Assembly: GCA_004794655.1 (NCBI GenBank) | Contig: SMMW01000033.1 | Coordinates: forward strand, 4,127,501 to 4,191,500 | Source: Marisa cornuarietis | Taxonomy: Eukaryota > Mollusca > Gastropoda > Architaenioglossa > Ampullariidae | Direction of reading: 5' to 3' | DNA: 64,000 nt | Notes under the pieces: generated by a model | Told to the model about the DNA's origin: nothing | Databases searched by the model: none | The model's input: only the letters and a program-made list of their open reading frames with translations | Shown: positions 39,216 through 50,696 of the stretch, in pieces | Layout of the letters: every line of letters begins with the position of its first letter | Numbering within the stretch: the first letter of the stretch is position 1 | Made by a program: the position numbers and the translations under genes

Positions 39216-42200
39216 TTAACTGGCGGAGATGGTTTCTCTTTTGTAATCTGTCTCCCCTGTCAAGGCCTGCAGCTCGATGACCTGACCGTCCGCAGTGGCC
39301 AACGTACCTTTAGTGAAGTAGATGCGAGGCAATCGCGTGGCTAGGCTGGTAAGAACCTCATAAGGAATGGTGTTTGTCATACGGGCCACGCCCGTCACGC
39401 TGTTGGGTGATGTCAGATCATCTCTGTACACATAGAAGGGGCTAGCTGGCGAAGTGCCAGGCTCCACCCTCACTGTGATCGCGTCCATGGACACACGACC
39501 CACCACTGGCTGCATCTGACCTGGAGCAAAGAGAAGAGACACTGTCACAAAGCCATCTACTTGTTCCTTTGTATCTTAAGAGGCACCGTCATTTACTCTG
39601 TACAGGTAATAACAGATAAAACAAGAAATGCTTGAGTGTACAGAATAACATTCAGAAACTAATGTGAGTGTTAACCGTCCTAAGCTTTAAAGGAGATTTT
39701 TTAAAAATTAGTATTTAGAACTAATGATTTCTATTAAATTGGTGTGCTGAATAACTTAAAAGCTTGTGTTGTACTGATCGGCTGTTTAGAATAGAGGGGC
39801 GCCCGGTAGTGTAGTGGTTAAAACACTCGCTTGTCACCACTGCAGTGAGCGGCAAACGGTTAAGATCTCGTCTCGGGACACTCTCTCTATGTGACACATG
39901 TTCGCAGGGCTGGGTGCCGGGGGTTTTCTCCGGGTACTCCGGTTTCCTTCCCCTCCCCTTCCCCAAATAGTGCGAAATCAGCGCAAGGTGGAAGCACTTT
40001 CCTACTAAATAAATCAACCATCGGCTGCTTAGTGTACTATTATTATTATTGATCACATTTTTCTTTCATGTAGTTAGCTAACTAGAACTGGCGTTATACT
40101 ATCGTAGTCATGCTGTGATAGAATCCGTCCGCCCCAACTTAGTTGTCATGACATAAATGTTTTCAACGGTAAATAGCATGCAACAACCTTTTCAGCAGTT
40201 CAGGATATGCTTCAGTATATTACTTCTCTTTACTTTTTCCTTGAATGTTAATAACTCGTTTTCAAAATGCAGGACTGATCCCCACACGAAAACAATGACT
40301 AAAATTATTACAAGGAGCAGCAAATTTGAATTCAGCATAAGACTTGCCCGCGTCATCGTAAACTATTACATTGATTTTTAGCATACTTTTATCCATTTAT
40401 TTGTATAGCTTTGTAACGAATGAACTCATTGATTACGAAGGACCCATAGTTGCGTACTGTTCAGAATGAATTTGAAATCTTTACCTGAGGACGTAGACAA
40501 GACCCCTTTTTCTGAGAGCAGCCTGCTGTAGCCATCAGCGTAACCAACCGAAAAGGTTGCAATAGACTCCTCTTTGTGAAGTCTGTCAAATAGACCAAAA
40601 ATTAATAAACAGGCATAGGACTACAAAGAAGGCACCAATAACACAGTCTGCTTTATTAGTCCAAAGCCTATATCAAATGTATTTTATAGTATAGCTATTA
40701 TTTTTGTAGAAGCGAGTTCGTGTCGACGTAGATAAAGAATAGTGAGTGGAAGAACTAGTAAGTACAAGTAACATTAGGCATGTCTTCCTATCAAATAGCA
40801 GAAGCCTACATACACATATGTCTGGTCGTAACCAACATGTCTGCCAGGAGGAAGTACTTTCACCATGTTGGGATGCGCGATCCAACTCAGTGCTGGCCGC
40901 AGACCCAACCTTTGGACTGTCTGAACAGCCTCTTTGCTCGGATCTGCAAGAAGTAAACATAAACAGTCATGTTAATCGAGTTTCCAGAGGCATTTGTATA
41001 TGTTACTACTCCATACAGACCTTTCTAACATGCTTTAGACATATTGTATTAATATTCTCTTGTGCTAAGATCTACAAATACAACTTTTGAAATATGTTAC
41101 ATATATTAGGTCTCATTAGATATCTCATTAGTCCAAGATTTATTGGATTAATAATCGTTCTCTTTGGATGGTTAAGCCTCTAACCTGGAGGAAGACCATA
41201 GATACAGATGCCAGGACGAACAATATCCAGATCTGTAGCAAATCCTCTAATAATGGCTGCAGAATTGGCAGCTTGCAGTTTTATGCCAGTATTTCTGCAA
41301 CGTGAATATCATTATCCTTTGAGTTAACAGTCATTGTCCAATCATCACTCATTATCGTTGTGATCATCATCATCATCATCATCATCAGATCGTCGCCTTC
41401 TCTTCAATCTCATTTATAAAACAAAGAGAGAAACAATACAGACACTAGCTCGCCTGTCGAGTTTTCTTAAAAAATAACACGAGTGAAGTAAATGTCAGTT
41501 TCTCAAGTACTTAGGGTCGAATATTTTTTCCTTTTTTTTCAACATTTATTCTGTAACATAAAATACAATATTTAAAAGTATGAAACAAACAACATATACA
41601 CATAAGGTAACAGTCATTTAGTACATTTTTCTGCCGAGCAAGCTGTCCAAAACAATATGTACACAATCTCTTATCAGTTTTTTTTTTCCAGTCACAGAGT
41701 TATCTAAAATATTATGATCTACTTGTGTTCTTCTTTTATCTAAACGCTGCTTCTAATACCTTCCACAAGTTATTTATGCAAGGTGATGGGACCTGTCATC
41801 TCTCTTTTTTTTTATAAAATGAGAGTAAAACGGCATTCATTATAACATTTTCTCAGTCACTCTCGGTGTAAGACAGACCCAGCCACTGCAGTCAAGTAAA
41901 AGTTTGAAAGTGACAAATGTTACAGCAGAACACGCTTAGACAAAGACATGTTCTTTTCATATCTCACACAAATTATAGCAGGTGCCCTGGATCCCTTGTG
42001 CCATAGGCTAACCGCAGAAAGCTAATAATGTACCTAATTTCAAGACATACATAGTCTTAAGTAATCATAGTCGAATATTTACCTGTATGGTTCTACGGCC
42101 TTGAGGAATGTATCAAGCTGACCCTTGGTAAACTCCTCGTCGTCCCACGCCTGTGCGAAGTGAGTCATTAGGCTGTGTACTGGCACTCCGTTTTTCCGCA

Positions 42201-44094
42201 TAACTGTAACATTTATTAGTTAATCGATTTATTTGTACAATTTACGTGTGATGGCGTTGAAAGCAGAACTTATCACTTCTCATCATATTTTAAGGCCATA
42301 GATGAGCTGTTTACGCTTTTTTTGTGAAGTGCACTAGTACCTCTTTCCCCTCCCCCTACAAAAAAAAGAAAAGTTCACTCACTGCCATCAGTTTGGGGAG
42401 TTCGTCAGGTTGGCATCCATTTCTGGACATGCCTGAGTCCACCTTGATGACGACTGGTGGAACGGGAAAGTGCTGTGAGACAAAGAACGTACGAACTACA
42501 CGTACTTCCTACTAATACTGCTTGTCTGTTTTGAGGTTTGTCCATGCATACACCTCAGACCCAGTACATCCACGCCATGGCTATATAAAGCACACGTTCA
42601 CACAGACGTAATCCATTAGAAAACGCATCCATTAAGAAGACTGTTTTCCTAAATTTTTTCACTCTATCCCATGAATGGATTGTCAAAACTAAGGCATTTC
42701 CACAAGAGCAAAAATGGCACAAAGTAAAGAGGCGGATTTTTTCCTTTAAACGAAGCCACGTTCTGTCGCCAGAAGAATGTGGCACAAGAGAGGATAAAAA
42801 AAGGTCAACCAAAAAGTACAGTAGTAAGCAAGCAAACAGATTACAGACCAAAGAAAATAATGAAAGAAAGGCGTGTTACACCATGTTATCACGGAAAATG
42901 TGCCAACCAAAATGTCCTTACCATGTTCACGCGGTTCATAGAACGCCAGGAAATCCAGTAGTTGAGGAAAATTTCCGTGGTCACTGTTGGAGTCAAGTGG
43001 AAATGTTGCATGATGTCAACCTCTTCTCCAACACAGTTACCTGCACAACACAGGTCGTCGTGATGGGAGAAATTGGAGAAGAGAGCGTGGACTTCCAATA
43101 AATGCAGTTAGGCAATAACAGAAGAATGTTATTAAATATTTAAAAGATTTTAAAGGAAAAGATTTACAGAAGAGATGGGGAGGAGAAAAAGAAAAGATGA
43201 GAAAGAAGCAAAAAGGAGAGAAAGAGAGAGCGGTAAAAAAGAGAAGGGTGAGTGAGAGAAGAAAAAAGAGGTTAAAGAGAAGAGTGAAAAGCGTTAAAAA
43301 AGAAGAAAGGGGAGTGAGCGAGACGAGGAGGAGATGGGGTATGGAGAGAATGAGAAGAACGGGAGAGAAGCGAGGAAGGAAAATGTGTGTGTGTGTGTGA
43401 GAGAGAGATATTACCAAACACTTGAATGAAGTCCTTTATTCCTGCTTGTCGGAGTTCTCGCCCCTCTGCAGCAGTGGCTACAGCAAAATGCCTGATGCCG
43501 TTTGCAGACAGATGTCTCGCGACTGCCACACTTCCGTGCCCGTAGGCATTTGCTTTGATGACCGCCATCACCTCTGGAGACAAGTATTACGATTAGAAGG
43601 AAAGGGGCTTCGACGATTATCTCTTCTACAGACCATTTGTTGTTCATTACACAAACGAATTATTTCTTCAATATTGGCCGTCACTTAATACGATGATTAC
43701 TTTTTTTTCTCGATCGCTTACGATGATTACTTTAATGTGGCTGATAGAAAGTTAAAGGCTTAGAACTGATTGTGAAATATAAGCGCATGCATGCACGCAC
43801 GCACGCACACGCGCACACTAAGGAGAGAGAGAGGCAGTGAGGGAGAGAGTGTGGCTGGCGGAAAGAAAATCAATTTAAAGAACATGAGGAAATCACAGTT
43901 CATCAGTACCTGTTTCCGGCGAACATTTCTCTTTCAGAATCCTTGTATTCTGTAGTATAACGTCGAGGTCGATCCTGAGGTAGGTGCTTCGCCCGGTCAG
44001 CCAAAACTCGCTTTCCGAGGGCTCTTCATCGTTGCATTCTTGCTCTATGGCCTCGCCGTTGAAAAGCGGAGACTCTTGTGATTGTACGTGTTTC
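39216..44094 (-). CDS. Alanine racemase, animal PLP enzyme (9 exons seen, 5' end missing)
   Basis: Nine minus-strand exons join in phase: 44094-43910, 43573-43415, 43040-42922, 42472-42379, 42203-42083, 41294-41185, 40943-40814, 40582-40485 and 39520-39216 (TAA), giving 439 visible residues. The fold is bacterial-type: an N-terminal PLP barrel with [11 protein letters not shown] (lysine that binds PLP, residue 68), then [25 protein letters not shown] and [11 protein letters not shown]. The C-terminal domain has [11 protein letters not shown] (second catalytic base, Tyr 320) and [10 protein letters not shown]. It should interconvert L- and D-alanine; in molluscs and crustaceans D-alanine serves as an osmolyte. 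The first visible exon starts in phase 2, so an upstream exon with the ATG is missing. The exon 42472-42379 uses donor GTGAAC, because the nearer GTGAGT breaks the frame. Introns argue against bacterial contamination. Confidence 0.93.
39790..40019 (+). mobile_element. tRNA-derived SINE with 13-bp target duplication
   Basis: The 230-bp insert starts with a tRNA-like head. The A box is like TAGTGTAGTGGTTAAAACAC, and the B-box region GGTTAAGATCTCG is preceded by CACTGCAGTGAGCGGC. It ends with a family tail, GCGCAAGGTGGAAGCACTTTC. Flanks are ATCGGCTGTTTAG (39777-39789) and ATCGGCTGCTTAG (40020-40032), one mismatch in 13 bp. It lies in the last intron of the alanine racemase gene, antisense to that gene. 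Three more copies are at 53207, 59600 and 59852. Confidence 0.85.
43170..43408 (+). repeat. Purine-rich tract ending in (GT)n(GA)n
   Basis: About 240 bp of almost pure A and G on the plus strand (repeated AGAGAAAGAGAG-like motifs), followed by GT and GA dinucleotide runs, directly beside the alanine racemase exon at 43415-43573. Read from the gene strand this is a long polypyrimidine tract starting just after the donor of that exon. The open frames in it are low-complexity artefacts. Confidence 0.8.
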
Positions 44095-46182
44095 CTGCAA
44101 ACAGCGAGATATACTGCATGAATATCCACAACAATTAATTACATACTTTTAGAAAAAAATTCAGTATCTTTTTAGATACTCTTACTAAGCACAAATAATT
44201 CAACAGCAGCTGACAAGTTGCTCATAGATATGGCAGGCCTTGAGGGTCTAATGTAGTGTAACATTTTTTTTTTCATGATGGGCTACAGGCTGGGTTACCA
44301 AAAAAGAGCGGAACAGAGAACAACTTGGGGCTTCCATAGCGCGGTACACGCTGACTAGAGCTTTGCTCTATTGGTACAAAACTCGTTTGGATCCCGGGAT
44401 TTTTTTTGTTTTGTGGTTTCTTCTTTTCCTGAGAAATCAATATACACTTTCTCGTGATTGCACTACACATTAAAGAACAGCAATAAGTCGATGCGGAGGA
44501 GTTGGGCGACTACCACCTAAAAGTAAGTTAGCTGTACTACATTATACGATGTGGTGACTACCTTTTACAGTAAGTTAGCTGTAGTTGTGAGCTACATTGT
44601 GCGATGTGGTTCTAGCACGGACTTGTTCTAGGATGTAAATGCGTCTGTATCGCTGAGTCGTCTTCCGCAAAGTCAGGCCCCCGTGTGCCTGGATGCTCCT
44701 CATGACCCGGATCTAAGAGTACGGGAGTGCTGATAGGTTATAATATGGTAGGGGTAGGGTGCTTGGTGTACTGAATAACTTCCTACGAATCCTACCTTCC
44801 CTTTCCTACCGTTAGGTCGAATGATATGACGTCACACGTAGCCCTATTCCTTTCTTTCTTACAAAGTTCAGGCACTGGATAACAGTAGGCTTAGTGTTTC
44901 TGTCTACATGTTCAGTATAGTATGCATATTTATGTCTTTAAAATAATATATATGCATTTCTGATATGATAATCTGTATTGTTTATTATCCCCATTTAAAT
45001 GGGTCAAAGGCCATTTCAGTAAAAAAAAAACAAAAAAAAAAAAAACCAAACAAACAAATAAACCCCAGTCAATAAAGTGATCTCTTTAAACCAGGCTACT
45101 ATAACACCATTTCACCTTTTTGGAAAACAAGAGCACACCATCGGCCTTGCCACCCGAACGGCAGATAATGACAACAAAAGGAAAACAATCTAATGGAATA
45201 CTTGTGCATAAACACCTTAATCGTCTGCTGCACCCTTGATACAAAAAATGCGTTATAAATGTCATCTTTAGATTTTAAAACTGTCTTGCATTCCATGCAA
45301 AGAGCAAGACAAATAGAGCGGAAGGAAAAGAGGGAGAGAAAAATCAGATGAAAATCTACTCACGTTCTCATAACGATCACAAGACTACACCTTATACAGG
45401 CGTAATTCAAATCAAGAGAAAAAATATCTGCTCTTCCTTAACAGCAAAGGTAAACCGTTTTGTTTATCACAATCTTATGAGGCTAGGATGTCTTCCTGGC
45501 TGTCATTCTGTGTTTAATAATTGCTCTATATACTTGGACGTGTGTTCAGTCTTCTGACTCTAATGCGATGTTGTGCAGTTTTATTTATAGGTGGGAATCC
45601 TGGCACGCACCGCTGAAATTAAGGCCATGAGTATGGCTTGTCAATTGTGACAGAGTTTCTGTCTCTGTACTTTTCACTCCCCTATCGAGCTGCCAGTACC
45701 TCATAGAAGCTAGAGATTTAAATCATAAAAAGAGATACTAAAGCCGGAAACAAGTATACCTTTGATTTCAATATCCTGTAAAAAAAAAAAAAAAGGAGGG
45801 GGGGGGGTCAAGCAGGAAAGCCAGAGTTTTGTAACACATGGACTATCATACTTCGACGGACGTTCTCGCTTGTTGGGGTTCGATGTCACAGCCTCTCTTT
45901 CATTCAGTTTATTTTCGTGATATCCTAAGGGAGCCAGTGGAAAATTTTGGAGAGCGGTGGTGCAGTCACTGCTCTTGTAACCTGACAGCCTTCACCGTAA
46001 ACAACTTGTTTGCCGGTGGGCGTAGGTGTAGCTTCAGTGAAGGCTGAAGGCTGGGTAAGACAGTAAAACATAAATTCCTGACGCATACTGCTGTTCTTTT
46101 TTTCTTTTTCTTCTCCCCTCCTCCTCGTCTCTTTCTCTTTTATCCGCCAATTTTTTTTACACTGAACGAAAAATCCTTGTGT
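44095..46182. other. Region upstream of visible alanine racemase exons
   Basis: The first exon and promoter of the racemase gene should lie in this interval or beyond. A minus-strand ATG at 44704-44702 opens a frame starting MRSIQAHGGLTLRKTTQRYR, basic like a targeting peptide, but no good donor in the required phase follows it, so it is not called. A tandem duplication of about 55 bp lies at 44508-44619. Poly-A runs occur at 45021-45044 and 45780-45794. Confidence 0.4.
44508..44619. repeat. Two-copy tandem duplication
   Basis: Two adjacent copies of about 55 bp, each starting GACTACC, containing AGTAAGTTAGCTGTA and ending CGATGTGGT. The second copy has an extra GTTGTGAG inside it. Confidence 0.7.
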
Positions 46183-46572
46183 CTTCTTTGTAGTCCTATG
46201 CCTGTTTGTTAATTGGTGCTTTATTTGACAGACTTCACAAAGAAGAGTCTATTACAACTTTTTTGGTTGGTTACGCTGCTGGCGACAGCAGGCTGCTCTA
46301 AGAAAAAGGGGTCTTGTCTACTCTACGTCGTCAGGTACAGATGTCAAAATCATTCTGAACAGTTCGCCATTCGTAATCAATGACTTCACTAATTAGAAAT
46401 TAATAAAAATAATGAAGGTATGAAAGACTACTAAAAATCAATTTAATAATCAACGATGACGTGGGTAGTTCTTATGCTGAATTCAAATTTGCTGCTGTGT
46501 GTAATATGGTTTTGGTCAATTATTTCGTGTGGGGGCCTGTTCCTGCATTTTGAAAACGAGTTATCAACATTC
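46183..46572 (+). pseudogene. Inverted duplicate of an alanine racemase exon with flanking intron
   Basis: This plus-strand block matches the minus strand of 40252-40636: the racemase exon 40582-40485 plus intron DNA on both sides. The splice acceptor (TTTGACAG) is kept. The exon copy reads LHKEESITTFLVGYAAGDSR, so the active-site GYADGYSR has become GYAAGDSR, and it stops after RLL. The donor region is also altered. Because intron sequence is included, it arose by DNA duplication and inversion, not retroposition. It lies about 2 kb upstream of the known exons on the opposite strand. No other racemase exon was seen beside it. Confidence 0.88.
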
Positions 46573-46599
46573 TTCTCCTCGCTTGTTTAGGGTGTCATA

Positions 46600-47250
46600 T
46601 CCCCAGTTCTGGGATTGACTGTTGAACTATCCAACGATGAGGAGGCCACTTTCCAAGACGTGCCGGCATCTTATCACTGTGTCAATAGTAGTTGACCACA
46701 TGATGTGATGGCGCTGTTTCACATTAGTACGTTGACCAATATACTCTGCGTCGTTCAAGTGTCTGCTGTTTTCATGGACATTCAGGTTGTTTCTGATTAA
46801 GGTCATCACTCAACTCTTTTCCTCCTGCCTTGTCGATCACTCGGAAAGCTTGGTACCCTCTGATCTTGAATGGCTTTCCCTCTTGCAGATGTGTTTCTTG
46901 AATGCAGCAGATGCTGATGCTTTTTTGGTGCAGGTACTGCTTTAGTTCAGTTTTCTAACTGGAAACCCCTTCTGCATTCCAATGCATGATGCTTATATTG
47001 GGGTTGTCTTTGGTCGTGCGTTGGCCAGTTTTTCTCCTTCCGCATCCCCTGACTCCACAGGATGGGTTGAAGGGACCTCCAGTCGCTGGGTGTGGGCTCC
47101 CTTGAGATGCGACTCTTTATCGCGTGGTGGACCTGTCATTGGACACATTGGGTATTTCCTACTGTGGGTAGCAGTAAGCAATGCCACCTGCTACCACGCC
47201 CCGTCCTGGTAGGAACACCAATTGGTCCGCGACTGCTTCTTCGTCCCAGA
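46600..47250 (-). mobile_element. LINE endonuclease fragment
   Basis: Minus-strand frames resemble the N-terminal part of an APE-type endonuclease of a non-LTR retrotransposon. A segment near 46980 is like the NI.I.hwN.eG opening of the domain. About 100 bp further comes a degraded cQ.THL.egk.fkI.GY stretch, with LNQKQP-like and DNA-binding remains near 46750. Several stops and frameshifts are present. No terminal tail is visible, and the limits are approximate. Confidence 0.5.
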
Positions 47251-48533
47251 AGAACCAAGTTTATTTCGCAGCTAACCTCCGTATCTGGGGCCCATTCTCC
47301 TATCCGTCAACTGGAGACGTGCTGGGCTGAGGGTGAGTGAGGAACTGAGGATAGCCTAGTCCCAAACAGTCAGCAGTCAGAAGCAACATTTCAAAACAAA
47401 CAAACAAACAAACACAAAATTCATGGCTTCTTAGTCCTGTTATCTGATGCACAAATAGTGTACTACTGGCTTATGAAATTGTTCTAAGTGACACAGATAC
47501 CATAGTTTCCCAAGTGAGTGATGTCTCTCGTCAGCAACGGATTATGTATGTATTGTCAGGATCCCCAGTCGAGCAGCTCCTTGCCAGGATAATGTCGGCA
47601 TGAAGTTAGAAAATGTCGGCACGGAAAAAGAAAATGGCGGCTTGGTTAATGTCGGCATGGTTTGAAGACATCTGCACCAATGTCAAGTGAAAAACTTCAC
47701 AGCAAATCGGATTTTTGTAAATTCCATGTTTATTCCATGTGCCATAACAAAGGAAGCACCTTTTACACATGATACTCTTTAAACACAAGTAAAATTGGCA
47801 TTAATTCAGTTTGATATGTGCTCATTTCAATGAGTAGATAAGAGAAAAACTGGCTGAGAGAAAGACATAAGGATGGAGACGTGGTCATACAATGAACGTT
47901 TTTAATTTATTCTTAATTTACAAGTTCACACATAAAATGCAACATCTCAGTCTAACTGCATGCTCTCCTAAATACCAACATAAGGCTTGATAGACAGATA
48001 CGTGTAAGGGACAGCAAATATGAGACACTCAAGTGATCGTCAGTTTTTACACACATTTCACCCCCTATCCTTGTCTGTCCCTCTGTTCATCGAATTTTGT
48101 AATCGACTTTTCAACCACTTACCCAGAGGTCTGAAATTTTCACCAGTTACTCATTTCCGATGACAATGCAATATTAAATTATTTCCAGCAATCCACAAAC
48201 AGTAAAATAAACATTTTTAATTTTTTAATTTTGTTCGAGAACTTATATGGACCGATTTAGGGGAGATAAGTAACTGCTGCTCTAGGACTAGTAAACTAAA
48301 CTTACCTCCCCTAGTTCAGTCTAAAAAAGAAAGGAACAAAGTCGCAAAACAGAATTTTAAAAATACGATAACAGACGATAGCATTTACAAAACAAACAAA
48401 TAAACAAACCAACCAAAAACATAAAACTAAGGACGCAACCCTTTAGAGATGTAAAATAACCCTGACATGCAGAATCGTGCTTGTGACACCGTGCTGAAGT
48501 CGTTTGTCGTCTGCTTGTTGACCTCAGCGGGTG
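47251..48533. other. Intergenic DNA and JmjC gene 3' UTR
   Basis: No gene recognised. It contains an (AAAC)n tract at 47393-47415 and a short degenerate tandem repeat at 47591-47660. A minus-strand AATAAA (TTTATT at 47906-47911) lies about 620 bp past the JmjC stop codon, so about 47880-48533 may be its 3' UTR. Confidence 0.4.
47591..47660. repeat. Degenerate AATGTCGGCATGG repeat
   Basis: Four spaced copies of AATGTCGGCATG or close variants start near 47591, 47612, 47633 and 47648, with A- or T-rich spacers. Confidence 0.6.
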
Positions 48534-50652
48534 CTAGTCGTACTCGGAGCCGATAGCGATGCTGATCTCTCCGGGATGAATGAAAGTGGAGTGGAACCAC
48601 ATGTTCGTGTCCACGACAACTGAAACAAGGTCAAGGCTGTAACTATTTAGTCTAGGTAGATTTTCTAGTTGGATCCGAAATACGTAAGTCCTTAAACCCA
48701 ATTTAGTGTGTTCACGACATGATTCTACAAGCAAATAATTCTACCCTTGGCGATGCAGATGAAGGAAGTGTAGGAATTGACTGATATAATTATGAAAGCT
48801 ACGAACCTTCCAAATTGCTTATAAATATCCTCATGATATTTCAAAGCCGCAGCCTACATAAAAGGACAAGTCTAAGTGTTACACAGTTTTGTTTGTTCTA
48901 GGCCGGTGGGTGGATTTTCAAAGTGCCATGACTGCAGATAAGCCCGTAAAATTCCTCTACGATTTTCAAAACAACGGTGGCGTAGCCTAATACCTGTACT
49001 CTCCCATATGTTACCAACGTTCGGGTGTTTACATTACTAACGTTTGCATGTTTACATTACTAACGTTTGCATGTGTACATTTCCAATGTATGCATGTTTA
49101 CATCTCTCGGGGTGTTACATCCCTGCTATTTTTGCATTATGGTGAGAACGTACAGATATCGCCTTTTTCGACCGTGACGCTCATCTCCGCGCACACGTTG
49201 TAACACTCGGGACTGGGCAGCAGGCGCCACGTTTTCCGGCCTGAAATCTGCGCCTGCCAGGAGGGTCGATTCACCTCGTCCAACTGCATTTAACATACAG
49301 GCAGTCAAGAGCAATTCAAAAACATTCAAACGAAAAAGCAAGGTCTACAAACTTGCTTTTAAGATTTACAAAATCGTTAATATTATATTCCACTTAAATT
49401 TCTCTTTTTAAGTGCTTAATACACACACACACACACACACACACATTCACTCACCTTCTCGTGCGTGCCTCCTCTTATTCAACAGATGAAAAGAAATAGA
49501 ATAAGGTAAACACACGTGGAATAAATAATCTTATTATAAACCCTTCGTTTACCCACATGCATGCCAGCTCCAGGTCCAGAGCCGCCCAGAAAAATCCAGT
49601 CAGTCGGTACGGATTCTGAATCTTCCGGCAAAAAATAGGGCTTCTGATAGTGGGATCGCAGCTTCTTAGCTATACCCTGGTGGCAATTGCTCCTGCGGTA
49701 AAACAAATGTTAGAAAACACTTTAGAAAGAACTTTTTTTCTGACTGAGTTGAATTGTCATCCTTGACAACGAAACGAAGCAAAATGACACGTATGTCTCT
49801 TTCGCCTGCCTCCATGATGATAATGATGATATCCAATGAACGTCGAATAATCGTCCACAAAATTTAAATAGGCATTTTCAAACAAGACTACGTGAAGCGA
49901 AGGATCGAGTCTACAGATTATAGAAACGATACGCGATCAGTTTGCTCTAAGTATGTGCTTAGGCCTTAGGGGATATCAAAGTCTGGCATTGTCCAACTGT
50001 CAGCTACTTTGCATTTCCGTATCGGATGATGAATTATCATCCCTGATCTCTATCCTAAACAGAAATGTATATGCCTAAGCTAAGAAATATATTGGACGTG
50101 TTCAAGAAAAAAAAAATCTACCTTAGTCCGCAACACTTGCTACATGAACGAAAATAACAGTCCATGGGAGACAATTAAAGAAATTTTCTGTCAGATACGT
50201 TCAGAAAACCGATGCAAACAAGATAACCTGATGATGTCACCTAAAAAGAGACAAAAGTGTGCTACAGTGAAAATTAAACCACTTCAACAAAAATTTTGTC
50301 GACTTTGCTTTCTGCTGATTACATCAGAAACCACACTTGTTGGACATAGCTATTGGAATTATCTCCCATTGACCAACAGATGGTTGAATACGGCATACAT
50401 TTTCCCCATTTTCACTTGTCATGATACAACCCTTTTTAGCAACATTTCTGCCCTCTAGTAATAATTTCGGGTTATTTTTGTTAAATCTATAATAATCTTT
50501 ATGATATCTGACACAAACTGAATAAAGAATAAAACACAGAAACTGCCTTTTCATCGAAAGAAAGGTTTAATGTAATAAGCGCATACCTATCTCCAGCACC
50601 TACCGGACTCAAAGCACTTTACACATACAGGCGCACGAGCACACATTTTTTA

Positions 50653-50696
<44 letters not shown>

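Noticed and set aside
43037..43400. Long low-complexity frames on both strands
   Set aside because: They are by-products of the purine-rich tract; composition is almost only K, R, E or S, L, F.
44600..44704. Possible first exon of alanine racemase (MRSIQAHGGLTLRK)
   Set aside because: The basic N-terminus is attractive, but no canonical donor in phase 2 follows before the stop.
47575..47665. Possible CRISPR-like or regulatory array
   Set aside because: Only four imperfect copies with unequal spacing in animal DNA; a simple degenerate tandem repeat explains it.
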